DNA of 64,000 nucleotides. It comes from Desulfuromonadales bacterium (GTDB lineage: Bacteria > Desulfobacterota > Desulfuromonadia > Geobacterales > Pseudopelobacteraceae). Position 1 is the stretch's first letter. The number at the start of each line of letters is the position of its first letter. The position numbers and the translations under genes were made by a program. The notes beneath the pieces were generated by a model. That model ran no database searches, was not told where the DNA came from, and saw nothing but the letters and a program-made list of their open reading frames with translations. Below are positions 14,148 to 23,506 of the stretch, piece by piece. The stretch spans positions 1 through 64,000 of the forward strand of contig DUZX01000017.1 of assembly GCA_013349325.1 (NCBI GenBank), read 5' to 3'.

Positions 14148-15182
14148 CTATACTCCATCATCTTCCACATCATCAGAAAACTCAGCTTCCAGCTCCTCAA
14201 TCGTTGGCAGGCTCCCCTTCAGGTTTTCAGGTATAGCCGCTACAAGTTGGTATTCTGAAATCCCGACCGGCTTTGAAATATCTTTCAGTGCATATTCTGC
14301 AATCAATCCCTTTTTGTCCTTGCAGAGAATAAGACCAATGGAAGGATTATCGCTTTCATGACGCATTGTGGCGTCCACCGCCGAAAGGTAAAAATTGAGC
14401 TTTCCTGCATATTCAGGTTTAAACGCCCCGGCCTTCAGCTCTATCACCACGTAGCAGCGCAGTTTTAAATGATAAAAAAGCAGATCAAGGAAGAAATCAT
14501 CACCTTCTACCTCCAGAGGGACTTGCCGCCCGATGTATGAGAAACCGGCTCCCAACTCCAGTAAGAAGCTGGTGATATGTTTCACAAGCTCCCGTTCAAC
14601 CTCACGTTCCTGAGCTTCATCGCCAAGGCCGAGGAAGTCAAAAATATAGGGATCTTTCAAAGTTTGCTGTGCCAGGTCAGATTGAGGTGGTGGAAGAGTA
14701 GCGGCAAAATTAGTAATCGCTTTTCCCTGCCGATGGAAGAGACGGGTTTCAATCTGCATAACCAGAATATCACGTGACCAGCCGTGTTCTATGGTTTTGT
14801 GGATGTACCACTCGCGCTCCGTACTGTTTTTCAGTTTGGTAATCAAAGCTATGTTGTGCCCCCACGGTATTTGTCCAACAAGCTGTTGGACAAATTGCTC
14901 GTCCTCCCAAGATTCCGCAAAACTCCGCATATACATGAGGTTAGCGCGGGAAAAACCCTTCATATCAGGGAACTCTTTACGCAGATCGTTTGCCAGCCGT
15001 TCAATAACCTTGGCTCCCCAGCCTTCGTCTTTCTGGCGGGTCAGGATGTCGCGACCAATCTGCCAGTACAACAGAATCAGTTCGCGGTTGACAGCCAGCG
15101 CGGCGCGTGTCTGAGCGGTACGGATACGAGATTTCAGATCAAGCAGAAAGTCGTCATATCCTTTGAGGGTTTGAATGATCAT
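14148..15182 (-). CDS. DUF1016 / YhcG-type PDDEXK nuclease
   Basis: The product is 344 residues. The N-terminal DUF1016 helical part includes LYWQIGRDILTRQ and LANDLRKEFPDMKGFSRANL; the C-terminal half is the nuclease-like domain with DDFFLDLLFYHLKLRCYVVIELK, where D...E-L-K supplies the PD-(D/E)XK metal site. Family members are linked with restriction and mobile-element defence in many genomes. GGAGG lies 8 bases before ATG 15182. It lies downstream of a type IIG enzyme, within the same leftward run. Confidence 0.88.
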   Translation of the reverse strand: MIIQTLKGYDDFLLDLKSRIRTAQTRAALAVNRELILLYWQIGRDILTRQKDEGWGAKVIERLANDLRKEFPDMKGFSRANLMYMRSFAESWEDEQFVQQLVGQIPWGHNIALITKLKNSTEREWYIHKTIEHGWSRDILVMQIETRLFHRQGKAITNFAATLPPPQSDLAQQTLKDPYIFDFLGLGDEAQEREVERELVKHITSFLLELGAGFSYIGRQVPLEVEGDDFFLDLLFYHLKLRCYVVIELKAGAFKPEYAGKLNFYLSAVDATMRHESDNPSIGLILCKDKKGLIAEYALKDISKPVGISEYQLVAAIPENLKGSLPTIEELEAEFSDDVEDDGV

Positions 15183-15311
15183 GTATTTCCTCCATCATCT
15201 GGTGTTCTGGTCATAGTGACGTATTGAGTGCGTCAAAGGCAATTCGGTACGCGCTGCGTTCCAATTTGGGTTTAAGTGTTTGGCTTGAGATATTCGAGTA
15301 TCAATGTCAGG

Positions 15312-18300
15312 TCAAGTACCTTGGCCTGCCTCAACTTTCCGATACGCACCATCTGATATTTTCTTTGCCAGACCCAATGCGGCCAAATCATCCAGCAGTT
15401 TTTGTACTTTTGCGGAACTTGCCTTAATAAAGCATTTTGCTACCTCTTCAACAGATGCAGTGGCTTTTAACGCGGAAAGCACAGCCTTTACTGCCTGTAG
15501 TTGTGCCGTATGTTCTTTGGGGAGCTGCTGCTTTTCCGGCAAGGTAATTTCTTCCGATTCAAGCTCCAACTCCACTTGTACGGGCTCAGATGCTTTAACG
15601 GGATTTTGAAATACAGGACGTAGCCAACGGATGAGACCCTGTTTTTCCTCGTTTACCCGTTCAAGGTTCAATGCCACCAGGCTTTCCAGAATTTGCTCAT
15701 CGGTCAGAGTTTCCGGCCAGCCGTAGGCAGCGAATACGGCGGTGTCCAGGTCGTCATGATATTTTTTCAGAAGTGTCACCAGCCCCTTATCGTGGGTACT
15801 GCGCTCCTTCTCCGTCAACGTTGCGCCAGCCCGCAGTTTCTCCAGCACATTGTACATGTCGGTAATCCCCAGATCAGGGTGTAGGGCCTGTTGAGCTTTG
15901 CGATGGGCGTCGAGTGATTCGGCAATGGATCGGACTTTTTCAATCTGCTCATTGCTGGCAGTAGGGAACGGGAAGGCATCAAAGCACTTTGTCTTGTTAT
16001 AAATTGGGTCGTTGCCGACGCCTAAATGACCGCCTGTTATAAGTGCCCAGTCTATGTGCAGACGGCTTGAGAGAACACCCAAAACAAAGGCGTCGTCTGT
16101 GGCTATGGCTATGAGTTTGTCGTCAGGAAGAATATTAGACTCAAGAAATACAAAAAAACGATGCTTGGCTGTCTGTACAGTTGCAATATAACGAGGCAGA
16201 CCTTGAACACTTCGCCTCATTCGTGGCTGATTCTCTCCGAAAAGCCACCAATTCTCTCTGCGAGATTTACGAGGGTTTTGATCTCGATCCGGTTTGACAC
16301 GTTCGTAAAGCCATTGCCAAACGGCTGGATGTTTGTTTTGGAGATCACTCTCAGTGTATCCGAAAGTATCTATAGCCAAAATACCACGAGGTCTGCTTGT
16401 CAGGTCTCTGCCATTACGATAGGGACGCAAAGGAGCTTCAAGTCCAAAGTGTTCAGCTTCCTTCTGAGTCACTAAAAAAGCCTCTCCGTGAGGTATCATG
16501 CCACGGTTACTCAGGCCGTCGTTCGCCTTGAGCGCAACAGTACCGGCTGCGTTAGCACCTGCCGTCAGATCGGCGTGTAACACCCCCTGCTTGGAGTCAA
16601 GTTCTACAGTAAGCCCTTCGCCAGTCCCTTCTTTTTCGCTTATAACGGTTACCAGAGTCCCCTTCTCCCCTTCTTTGGCAGATTTGCCTACAGTCATAGC
16701 AATCCTGACGGCAGCGCCATCAGCAGAGTCTACCCAAGGGTGATCAGGGATAGCAAAAGCCAGTGACAATGCAGGCGAAGCTACTAGGTGTTGTTGCAAT
16801 ACCCGGCGATTGAACTCTTGTGTCAAACTGTTGGTCGTGATGAAACCGAACCCTTGCAGTTTGCCCCGACGTGTCAGTTCTGCTGCCTGTTGCCACCAGT
16901 ACATGACGAAGTCGGCAGAGTCGGGCACATCGGCCCATGCCTTGCGAACAGCCTCCACATAACCATCTCCGAGAGCTAACCGCATTCTTTTGTTGCCGAT
17001 AAAAGGCGGGTTACCAACCACATAGTCAGCTTTTGGCCAGGAAGCGGGGCCAGGGTTGATATAGCGAAGGAACGGAATCCGGGCGGTTTCGTCAGGGACA
17101 TTTTCACCGGTCACAGGATGCTTCTTAAATGTGACTCCATCCCAGCGAGTGACTGCCTCACCTTTTTCATCGAGCAGCGGCTCTGTCTTGTCCCAAGTAA
17201 GAACTGCATCGCGGCACTCGACATTATGAAACTTTTTGATGACCGGAATCGGCGGCGTAACGTTGCCACGGGTACGGAAATGCCATTGCAGATAACCGAT
17301 CCAAAGCACCATGTCGGTTATGACGGCGGCGCGGGGGTTAACCTCTATTCCCAGAAGTTGATTGGGATTGACGGTGACGCTTTCCAATTCCAGCATGGCG
17401 TGTTCGCCCAGATCATCGAGTAAGGTTAGCACCTCCCCCTCAAGCCGCTTCAGGTGTTCAAAGGTGACATAGAGAAAGTTACCGCTACCGCAGGCCGGAT
17501 CAAGAATTCTGATAGTGCAGAGCTTGTGATGAAAGCTTTTGAGCAGCTTCTTTGCCGCTTCCGTCTGATCTTTTTTCAAATGAGCAATCACTTTCGCTTT
17601 TACCTTTTCCCATTCGGTAGTCAGCGGTTCGATTACTGCGGGAAGTACTAAACGCTCTACATAGTCGCGAGGAGTATAATGCGCTCCAAGGTAATGGCGC
17701 TCGGTTGGATTAAGGGCACGTTCCAGCAAGGTGCCGAAGATGGCCGGTTCCACATGACCCCAGTCAGCCTTGCCCGCCTCTATCAGCAGTTCAAGCTGAG
17801 CGTCATTCACGGCAAGTGCTTTGGCATTCTCCAAGAGGCCACCATTAAAATGGAGGAGCTTTTTTTTGAGCGCAATAGAGGTTTTTCCGGCGTTCATGGC
17901 CTCCCAGACATCTTTGAGCGTATCGGGGAAAATCTCCGTATTGCCGCGTAATCCCACAAGTAGACCGGTGAAACTCCCATCCGGTAACAAGCCAATATCT
18001 TCGGCAAAGAAGGTGAACAGACAACGCATCAGGAATTCACCAACATCATTTGATTTGTGGCCGGAAAACTCCAATGATTTGGCAAGGTCGGCAAGCTTAA
18101 TGGCAAGCTCTCTCGTGACCTTGGCGCTATGTCGGGATGGATCAAGTGTGAGCGGTTCAGTCCAAACTAGGCGCAGCCGTTCCCGTATCTCCGGTTTCTC
18201 CAGTTCTTTGAGTGAAATGCGATAGGAACTGGAATCAGGAAAAGGGCGATAAATGCCACCTGTGCAAGAAAACTCGCTGTAAAGCTCGATGCAGTGCCCC

Positions 18301-18761
18301 ACGTCCACTACAACCAGAAACGGCGGGCGGCCTTCATCGACTGGGAGACCACGTGCATATCCTTCAGCCTGTTCCCTTGCCTTGATCATGGCCAAATCCC
18401 AGCCACCGGTGCCGCGCACGGCGTGCCCTTTGCGAGTTGGTTTTGCTGTTTTCATAAACGGATCGGTTGAAACTTGTCTGTGAACGCCTTGCTTTGTCTC
18501 CAAGATAAAACATCTGCGTTTATAGAGGTCAATCCGACATACCCCGCCACTGTCGTCAACATTGGCATTCGGAACAGATCGTTCAAATACATAAGAATTA
18601 TTCTTGTCGTCTGCCGTGGTCGGGTCTGGTGGATCGACATTCAACAACGCGCTCAATTCGATCAGAAAGGATTGGTAATTCGCCAGTTCCTTACCACCGG
18701 AAGGTTCCCAGCGTTTTATGAATGCGGTGGCCATTGTATCGGCGGCTTGTACGTTGCTCAT
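15312..18761 (-). CDS. Single-chain type IIG/IIL restriction-modification enzyme (MmeI-like)
   Basis: The product is 1149 residues. The N-terminus has a D78-X9-E88-x-K90 nuclease motif (RIDLYKRRCFILETK), as in MmeI-type enzymes. A helical linker follows, then the adenine methylase: motif I DPACGSGNF (421-429) and motif IV NPPF (584-587). The target-recognition part fills roughly residues 690-900. One protein would therefore cut, methylate and read the target. It acts on DNA in the cytoplasm against foreign DNA. ATG 18761 has only a weak GGTGG upstream. All key motifs look intact; the recognition sequence cannot be read off. Confidence 0.85.
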   Translation of the reverse strand: MSNVQAADTMATAFIKRWEPSGGKELANYQSFLIELSALLNVDPPDPTTADDKNNSYVFERSVPNANVDDSGGVCRIDLYKRRCFILETKQGVHRQVSTDPFMKTAKPTRKGHAVRGTGGWDLAMIKAREQAEGYARGLPVDEGRPPFLVVVDVGHCIELYSEFSCTGGIYRPFPDSSSYRISLKELEKPEIRERLRLVWTEPLTLDPSRHSAKVTRELAIKLADLAKSLEFSGHKSNDVGEFLMRCLFTFFAEDIGLLPDGSFTGLLVGLRGNTEIFPDTLKDVWEAMNAGKTSIALKKKLLHFNGGLLENAKALAVNDAQLELLIEAGKADWGHVEPAIFGTLLERALNPTERHYLGAHYTPRDYVERLVLPAVIEPLTTEWEKVKAKVIAHLKKDQTEAAKKLLKSFHHKLCTIRILDPACGSGNFLYVTFEHLKRLEGEVLTLLDDLGEHAMLELESVTVNPNQLLGIEVNPRAAVITDMVLWIGYLQWHFRTRGNVTPPIPVIKKFHNVECRDAVLTWDKTEPLLDEKGEAVTRWDGVTFKKHPVTGENVPDETARIPFLRYINPGPASWPKADYVVGNPPFIGNKRMRLALGDGYVEAVRKAWADVPDSADFVMYWWQQAAELTRRGKLQGFGFITTNSLTQEFNRRVLQQHLVASPALSLAFAIPDHPWVDSADGAAVRIAMTVGKSAKEGEKGTLVTVISEKEGTGEGLTVELDSKQGVLHADLTAGANAAGTVALKANDGLSNRGMIPHGEAFLVTQKEAEHFGLEAPLRPYRNGRDLTSRPRGILAIDTFGYTESDLQNKHPAVWQWLYERVKPDRDQNPRKSRRENWWLFGENQPRMRRSVQGLPRYIATVQTAKHRFFVFLESNILPDDKLIAIATDDAFVLGVLSSRLHIDWALITGGHLGVGNDPIYNKTKCFDAFPFPTASNEQIEKVRSIAESLDAHRKAQQALHPDLGITDMYNVLEKLRAGATLTEKERSTHDKGLVTLLKKYHDDLDTAVFAAYGWPETLTDEQILESLVALNLERVNEEKQGLIRWLRPVFQNPVKASEPVQVELELESEEITLPEKQQLPKEHTAQLQAVKAVLSALKATASVEEVAKCFIKASSAKVQKLLDDLAALGLAKKISDGAYRKVEAGQGT

Positions 18762-18804
18762 TGTATACCACCCGAATTTAGAGTTTCAAATTTCAGCATC
18801 ATGT

Positions 18805-20136
18805 TCATTCAAACGGCAAACCATGTAAAAGATCATTTACCGCTCGCAGCAACTTCCTGAACAACGGCGTGTATCCATCACATTCAGGATAGTCTTCATC
18901 AACAGGAAAGGCATTGAAACCGGAAGCATGTGCCTCTTTCCCCCTGTAACAGATATGAACAGTCCAGCTTTTGCCATCAGGTATGTCCGGCCCTTTGTGC
19001 GATTCCTGCCAGTACCAGATTCCCGCCATATCGCACAGCATCCAGAACCGCTCCCAATCCCTATCTGTTACCGATAACTGTTTTGTGTCCTGTAAAGTGT
19101 ATTCAGGATCAAACACTTGCCAAACCAGGGTGTAACCATCCAAAATGACTTTGAAGGTCGGAGAAACTTGACTGCCGATCTTGAGTTCAAGAAAACCAGG
19201 AATAAGGCTATGCTCCTGCTGTTCATACTGTTCATATTCTTCAATCTTCATTTTGATGTTCTGTAAACCAAATAGCTTGAGGTACAGTTCATTTCCACTT
19301 TCGAGAACCAGATCAGGGAGAGTCTCAAAATCATACCCATCAAAACGACCAGTAAGGTCAATGCCTGACTTGGTTAACAGCGTGACAATCTCATAACGCT
19401 CTTCAACTTTCTTTTTACTGGTGATTCCCATGTAAACCGCATACATGAGGGCACTGACTTTCCCCATTTCATCTACTTCCGCCAAACAGTGAGGATCAGC
19501 CCCACGATCAAGCAGCCATTGCACTCTATCTAACTCGGCCCGCGCAATGTAATAGGAGAGCGGCGTGTGTGCTTCTCCATCGATAAGGCATTCCGCACAA
19601 CAGTCAGCACCATTGGTAATCAGAATTTCAGCTATTTCAACGCTATTGCTTCTCAGGGCGAGCATAAGTGGTGTCTCACGGGAATTATAACTACCGTCAT
19701 AGCTGTATTTTTCACATTCCGCATCAGCTCCGTATTCAAGCAGTAGTCTGATAATTTCTGTATGGCCACCATCAACAGCCAGGGTTAGCGGATAACCTTG
19801 TTCCTGATTACACTCATCATCCTCTTTTTCATATTGGTGGTTTTTTTTTGCTCCATGCGTTAGCAGGAGCTTGGCGATTTCAAGGTAACCATTTTCACAA
19901 GCAGCCATAAGCGGGCTGTACCATGTGGTATCATCACCATCATCAACAAACAAATCACACTTCTCCAACAGATAGCGGACTATCTCTGTATGACCGAGCT
20001 CCGCAGCCTGATATAACGGCACGCTGTAGGGGTGTGAATCGGTTAGCGTAAGGCCGGTTTCATCGGCGTAAATACGTTTGACTTCATCAAGGTCGTTTTC
20101 TTCAATGGCGTTATATAAATCATCAGCAGTCGGCAT
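18805..20136 (-). CDS. Ankyrin-repeat protein with a C-terminal unknown domain
   Basis: The product is 443 residues. About six ankyrin repeats fill residues 1-260 (for example PLYQAAELGHTEIVRYLLEK and PLMAACENGYLEIAKLLLTHGA). A 150-residue C-terminal part with several Trp residues (LVWQVFDPEY, WERFWMLCDMAGIWYWQESH) resembles no family I can name. Ankyrin arrays bind proteins, so it may sense or scaffold. ATG 20136 has AGGAG 10 bases upstream. It lies directly upstream of the restriction enzyme in the same orientation. Confidence 0.75.
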   Translation of the reverse strand: MPTADDLYNAIEENDLDEVKRIYADETGLTLTDSHPYSVPLYQAAELGHTEIVRYLLEKCDLFVDDGDDTTWYSPLMAACENGYLEIAKLLLTHGAKKNHQYEKEDDECNQEQGYPLTLAVDGGHTEIIRLLLEYGADAECEKYSYDGSYNSRETPLMLALRSNSVEIAEILITNGADCCAECLIDGEAHTPLSYYIARAELDRVQWLLDRGADPHCLAEVDEMGKVSALMYAVYMGITSKKKVEERYEIVTLLTKSGIDLTGRFDGYDFETLPDLVLESGNELYLKLFGLQNIKMKIEEYEQYEQQEHSLIPGFLELKIGSQVSPTFKVILDGYTLVWQVFDPEYTLQDTKQLSVTDRDWERFWMLCDMAGIWYWQESHKGPDIPDGKSWTVHICYRGKEAHASGFNAFPVDEDYPECDGYTPLFRKLLRAVNDLLHGLPFE

Positions 20137-20178
20137 GGTATGTTGTCTCCTTTCAAAACTCTCTGCAAATTTCAAGTA

Positions 20179-20610
20179 TCAAAACTCAATATCCAACCCA
20201 TCTTCCTGAATAAAATGCGCAGTAGCCAGCACTTGTTCAGAAACACCCTTGTCTCTCAAGGTAGAAAATATCCTTGCATACGACAGCTTCAGGAGGCGGA
20301 CTTGCTTCGTTGACAAGGCATCAACTTTATTATCGCCATACACGGTAATATACAGCGCAGCCCCAATAAAAGCGGCTCTGCCCCGCAGATGCCCTTTGTG
20401 GGTTGGATGCGACAATACCGATTTATCCCCTTGTGGCGGATTGGCAAAATGTTCATTGCCAGCGTCAATGACTTCACCCTCTGGAGATACCCAATAAACC
20501 AACAACGGCCTTGCGTGGGTTATTGCCCTGATAGCTTCATTTGGAGAAGCCTGTTCCATAATCGCCAGGAACTCTTTTGAATGTGGTGGTTTCGATGTTT
20601 TCTTACTCAA
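20179..20610 (-). CDS. Hypothetical protein in the satellite cargo operon
   Basis: The product is 143 residues if read from TTG 20610, which has GGGGA 7 bases upstream; the first ATG (20559) would give 126. I do not recognise a family. There is a YWVSPEGEVIDAGNEHF segment and a GAALYITVYGDN strand. It sits between DUF4236 and the ankyrin gene, with short gaps, so it is probably part of one transcript. Confidence 0.55.
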   Translation of the reverse strand: MSKKTSKPPHSKEFLAIMEQASPNEAIRAITHARPLLVYWVSPEGEVIDAGNEHFANPPQGDKSVLSHPTHKGHLRGRAAFIGAALYITVYGDNKVDALSTKQVRLLKLSYARIFSTLRDKGVSEQVLATAHFIQEDGLDIEF

Positions 20611-20628
20611 TTACCTGTCCCCGCGTTT

Positions 20629-20808
20629 TCAAAAATACTTCGTCCAGCACAACCCCGTCCCAGGAAAACCAATCCGCAGATACTTGCGTCCATCGGCAGC
20701 AACACCGACACGAAAGCCTGGAATCCCCCAACTGGAACCGACACCGGACTTGGACAGGTTCACCCGCAACGGGCCAAGGGTTATGCTTTTACGAAATGAC
20801 CAGCCCAT
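20629..20808 (-). CDS. DUF4236 domain-containing small protein
   Basis: The product is 59 residues from ATG 20808 with GGGAG 6 bases upstream. MGWSFRKSITLGPLRVNLSK followed by SGVG and a closing FPGTGL is the DUF4236 signature. Function unknown; the domain often starts larger membrane or mobile-element proteins but here stands alone. A longer reading to 20874 has no ribosome site. Confidence 0.75.
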   Translation of the reverse strand: MGWSFRKSITLGPLRVNLSKSGVGSSWGIPGFRVGVAADGRKYLRIGFPGTGLCWTKYF

Positions 20809-21095
20809 TGCTGACTCCCTGTATACAATGAATTCCAGTGCAACTCTATACTGAAAAAAGTGCATCTTTGGCAACCCCCGCTACCAAAGACCTTGACCAA
20901 GAACGAAGTGGCGGGACACCATCTCTTGGTCGCAACTCAAATATTAAACTGGTACTGGAACGACTTAAGCATTTCCAGCCTTACGGATACGGATGATTCG
21001 CCGTGTCACCAGATCATCCGGGATATGAACCTGTTTTCTGATAGCAACCAGAACCAGCGGCTCCCTGCGGATAATTTCTTAATTTAAAACAATGC
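20809..21095. other. Gap between Thg1 and DUF4236
   Basis: No supported gene. A CTGGAACGACTTAAGCATTTCCAG-like hairpin (near 20955-20980; arms CTGGAA and TTCCAG) recalls one at about 23443-23468 (arms CTGGAA and TTCCAG) upstream of the metallophosphoesterase fragment, so a short repeat may occur in both gaps. Confidence 0.35.
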
Positions 21096-21866
21096 TTATG
21101 TCTTCTGGTTAGTTGTCAGCAATCCCAGCAGAAACGCCACAAACTCATCACCCCACGGAATCCCGAGATCAACCTTCAGGCTCTGTCGTTCGGTAATAAC
21201 AGTTTCCCCGGTTTGCGGATTTACGCCTTCCTTCGGTATGTTCTGCCAATAGAAACCAATCCCCCGTTTTTGCCATGCTGGAAGGTCGTTATAGTTGATG
21301 CCGTTCTGGAAAAGCAATTCGTTCTTATCTCCCACGGACAAGCCAAGTAGCCGTTTGGAAGCGCTATTCGCATCAATCCCCTGCTTGCGGAGCATCCAGT
21401 AACAATGGCTATTCAGACAATTGCGGTGCGCGTCTTCCATCCGCCAGCGGAAATAGTCAACAACCAGATCTTGACTGGGCAATTGGCTTATGCGGCAATC
21501 AAACGCGGCAGGTTGGCCAAGAAGATTGGTGAATATGGCACTAGCTTCTCCTGCCAGAATTGAATTATATTTGCGCAGTTTTCGATTAAAGGAATCTTCG
21601 TCATGGTGAAACAGTAGCGATATTTCATCGCTCTGGGTATAGGCAAAAACAACCCTGAAGCCGCATTGCATAAGATGTTTGATCGTTTCTATCATCATAT
21701 CGCGAAAGCGCTCATCGTATGGAGCTTCGAACTTGCAGACTTCCTTGGTAAGGCGGCTGAAGCTGCGCCCGTCAATACGCGCAATCATGTACATTCCTGG
21801 CAGTACACACAGGTCTGTGCTGGTCTCAAAAACCCGCATGGTTTTATCCAGTTTGTCAAAGTTCAT
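21096..21866 (-). CDS. Thg1-family tRNA-His guanylyltransferase-like 3'-5' polymerase
   Basis: The product is 256 residues. Thg1 enzymes add nucleotides in the 3'-5' direction, to the 5' end of tRNA-His in eukaryotes; bacterial Thg1-like proteins can repair 5'-truncated tRNAs. The two metal-binding motifs are present: RIDGRSFSRLT (D32) and YTQSDEISLLF (D80, E81). A HINxx-type region corresponds to HRNCLNSHCYW around residue 148. Bacterial genomes rarely need this enzyme for tRNA-His because G-1 is encoded. It overlaps the kinase gene by 11 bases, which ties the two together in RNA end repair. Confidence 0.88.
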   Translation of the reverse strand: MNFDKLDKTMRVFETSTDLCVLPGMYMIARIDGRSFSRLTKEVCKFEAPYDERFRDMMIETIKHLMQCGFRVVFAYTQSDEISLLFHHDEDSFNRKLRKYNSILAGEASAIFTNLLGQPAAFDCRISQLPSQDLVVDYFRWRMEDAHRNCLNSHCYWMLRKQGIDANSASKRLLGLSVGDKNELLFQNGINYNDLPAWQKRGIGFYWQNIPKEGVNPQTGETVITERQSLKVDLGIPWGDEFVAFLLGLLTTNQKT

Positions 21867-22305
21867 TGTTCCACTCCTCTATAATAAAACCACCATTGCC
21901 ATCCATCCGCACATACCAGAGTTCATCAAAGCCTTCGATCAAAACCGGCAATTCCAGCCGTCCTGCTGTACCGGTCACACCTTTGTCAGGGATTCTCGCT
22001 TTACCTTCACGCTTGCGGTTACGTTCCAGCGCATCCTGAACTTTCGAGCTGAAGTAGTAGCCAATAATCTTGAAATCCGCTTCCCTGGCCGGTGTGATGA
22101 ATCGCTCCCGTTCGGCTGCCGTGGCGTTGGTGTTGTCAACCACAAACGATTGCTTGGCGGCAATGCAGGCTTGCACCAGAAGCTTTTCACGGTGACGGGT
22201 CTTCAGCATATCCAGATTGATTCGGATATGAGTGTCGAAGAAACGCTCCTTGAAAAAACTACTCTTCCCACTGGCCGGAATTCCGGTGAAAATGATTGCC
22301 GTCAC
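21856..22305 (-). CDS. P-loop polynucleotide-kinase-like protein (AAA_33 type)
   Basis: The product is 149 residues. The Walker A motif GIPASGKS (residues 8-15), the RINLDMLKTRHRE stretch (Asp in the position of the kinase general base) and VVDNTNATAAERERFI match the kinase half of T4 Pnkp-like proteins. It would phosphorylate 5'-OH RNA or DNA ends. The likely start is GTG 22305, overlapping the previous stop as GTGA. Paired with Thg1 it would supply 5'-phosphorylated ends for 3'-5' extension. Substrate is inferred. Confidence 0.8.
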   Translation of the reverse strand: MTAIIFTGIPASGKSSFFKERFFDTHIRINLDMLKTRHREKLLVQACIAAKQSFVVDNTNATAAERERFITPAREADFKIIGYYFSSKVQDALERNRKREGKARIPDKGVTGTAGRLELPVLIEGFDELWYVRMDGNGGFIIEEWNNEL

Positions 22306-22742
22306 AGATTTACTGCCTTTTCGCTAAATCGTGCTGCCAGTATTTTCCGTGCCGGTGAATCCGGTGGCAGCGCCTCTCCCCACTCCCGCAATCGCTCACG
22401 CCCAAGGCGACGATCCGCCGCACGTAAAATATCTGTTAGCCCCCATATATCTTGCTCTAGCGAGTTGATAAGCAACCGGTCAAGTGGCGTATCAATGTAC
22501 TGCCGAATCAGGTCGGAAAATGTGCTTATATCGGTCTGGTATGGATAACCACTTTCAACGGCTGCCTTGAAATCTTTGGGGTAATCCCAGATTGTCTCTT
22601 TCTCCAATGTAACCCAATAACGCGGCAGATTTGTCGAGCCTCGCTGCGAACCCATGCGATAGCTTCGGCACTGGATTCGTATCTTTGGCTCTGTGATAAA
22701 GAGCGCTTCAATTGCCTTTTGCAGCTTACTCCACCGTTTCAT
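22302..22742 (-). CDS. Hypothetical protein, possibly SF0329-like
   Basis: The product is 146 residues. The start (RWSKLQKAIEALF, then CRSYRMGSQRGSTNLPRYWVTL) resembles the SF0329 family of small unknown proteins. Residues 95-130 contain a basic helix (DRRLGRERLREWGE). The stop overlaps the kinase start by 4 bases and the start lies inside the end of the DUF2442-like gene, so the whole set is translationally coupled. Role unknown. Confidence 0.55.
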   Translation of the reverse strand: MKRWSKLQKAIEALFITEPKIRIQCRSYRMGSQRGSTNLPRYWVTLEKETIWDYPKDFKAAVESGYPYQTDISTFSDLIRQYIDTPLDRLLINSLEQDIWGLTDILRAADRRLGRERLREWGEALPPDSPARKILAARFSEKAVNL

Positions 22743-23310
22743 GAGTAAAATCCTTGCTGATCAGGAATTGATGTAATCGTTCGGCAAATTGATCTTTCCC
22801 TTCAATTATGCCAAGTCCTTCATGCTCGATAGCCTGCAATAGCTCTTCTTTGCTGGTTTCTCGCCGTATCTGTTCCCATCCCGCACCACAGGCCGGATCA
22901 CAACCGTCAATGATTTCATCATCAACTTTATACAGGCGGCCATGCTGAGACATGAGAATGAATATAGGCTCCAAATGGTGATCGCTTTCCCGAACGCAAC
23001 ATGAGGCAAATAGCACTTCAGCTCCATCAAGATGATCATCAAAACAGCTCAAATACCATTCAATCGTTGGCTCATCAAAATCCATCCGGCAGCGAATACC
23101 TGATTCATAAAGCTTATCGGCGGTATATCTCTCACCCCCCGCCCATATAAGCGATCCTTTTTGTTGATCAATAACGAAGGTGTTAAAATATTCCAAATCG
23201 AAAAAGCCAATTTCTGATTCCAGGTTGATAGTTTTTGTGACTCCGTTGTCAAAACGTACCAGAAGCCGATAACCATCCTTCCAAGTAGCCTGTTCTATAA
23301 AATGTTCCAT
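22726..23310 (-). CDS. DUF2442-like N-terminal domain protein
   Basis: The product is 194 residues. Residues 5-75 follow the DUF2442 pattern (GYRLLVRFDNGVTKTINLES, then F..L.YF.TF..D...G.L.W..G....AD.LYESG). The rest, with a CDPACGAGWEQIRRE segment, is not recognised. DUF2442 proteins are often small partners in toxin-antitoxin-like pairs. ATG 23310 lies 2 bases after the metallophosphoesterase fragment's stop. Confidence 0.6.
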   Translation of the reverse strand: MEHFIEQATWKDGYRLLVRFDNGVTKTINLESEIGFFDLEYFNTFVIDQQKGSLIWAGGERYTADKLYESGIRCRMDFDEPTIEWYLSCFDDHLDGAEVLFASCCVRESDHHLEPIFILMSQHGRLYKVDDEIIDGCDPACGAGWEQIRRETSKEELLQAIEHEGLGIIEGKDQFAERLHQFLISKDFTHETVE

Positions 23311-23312
23311 GG

Positions 23313-23423
23313 TCAGTCTCCGGTATGAACTATACAGTCAACGCCCTTGAACTGATCCAGCAGTTCAGGACGGATAAGACCGTGGGTGTCGCCTATGACG
23401 CCTATTTTGGCTATACGTTTCAT
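23313..23423 (-). pseudogene. Truncated metallophosphoesterase (N-terminal 36 residues)
   Basis: ATG 23423 has GAGGA 6 bases upstream and opens MKRIAKIGVIGDTHGLIRPE, the first metal-binding motif (D-x-H) of YfcE-type phosphodiesterases. The frame stops right after VHTGD, the beginning of the second motif (GDxxD). The enzyme cannot be active. The fragment keeps a good ribosome site and its stop is TGACCATG against the next start, so it may now serve only as a leader. Confidence 0.65.
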
Positions 23424-23506
23424 TGTGTTCCTCAAAAACCGGCGCTGGAACGAGTACCGGCATTTCCAGACTTGCCAACGAGGAATCACCGTAGATGTGT
23501 ATTGTG

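Noticed and set aside
15312-18761. The 1149-residue enzyme as the methylase of a BREX or DISARM system
   Set aside because: No BrxC/PglZ, DrmA/DrmB or other partners are present, and the protein has its own D-X9-EXK nuclease motif, which fits a stand-alone type IIG/IIL enzyme.
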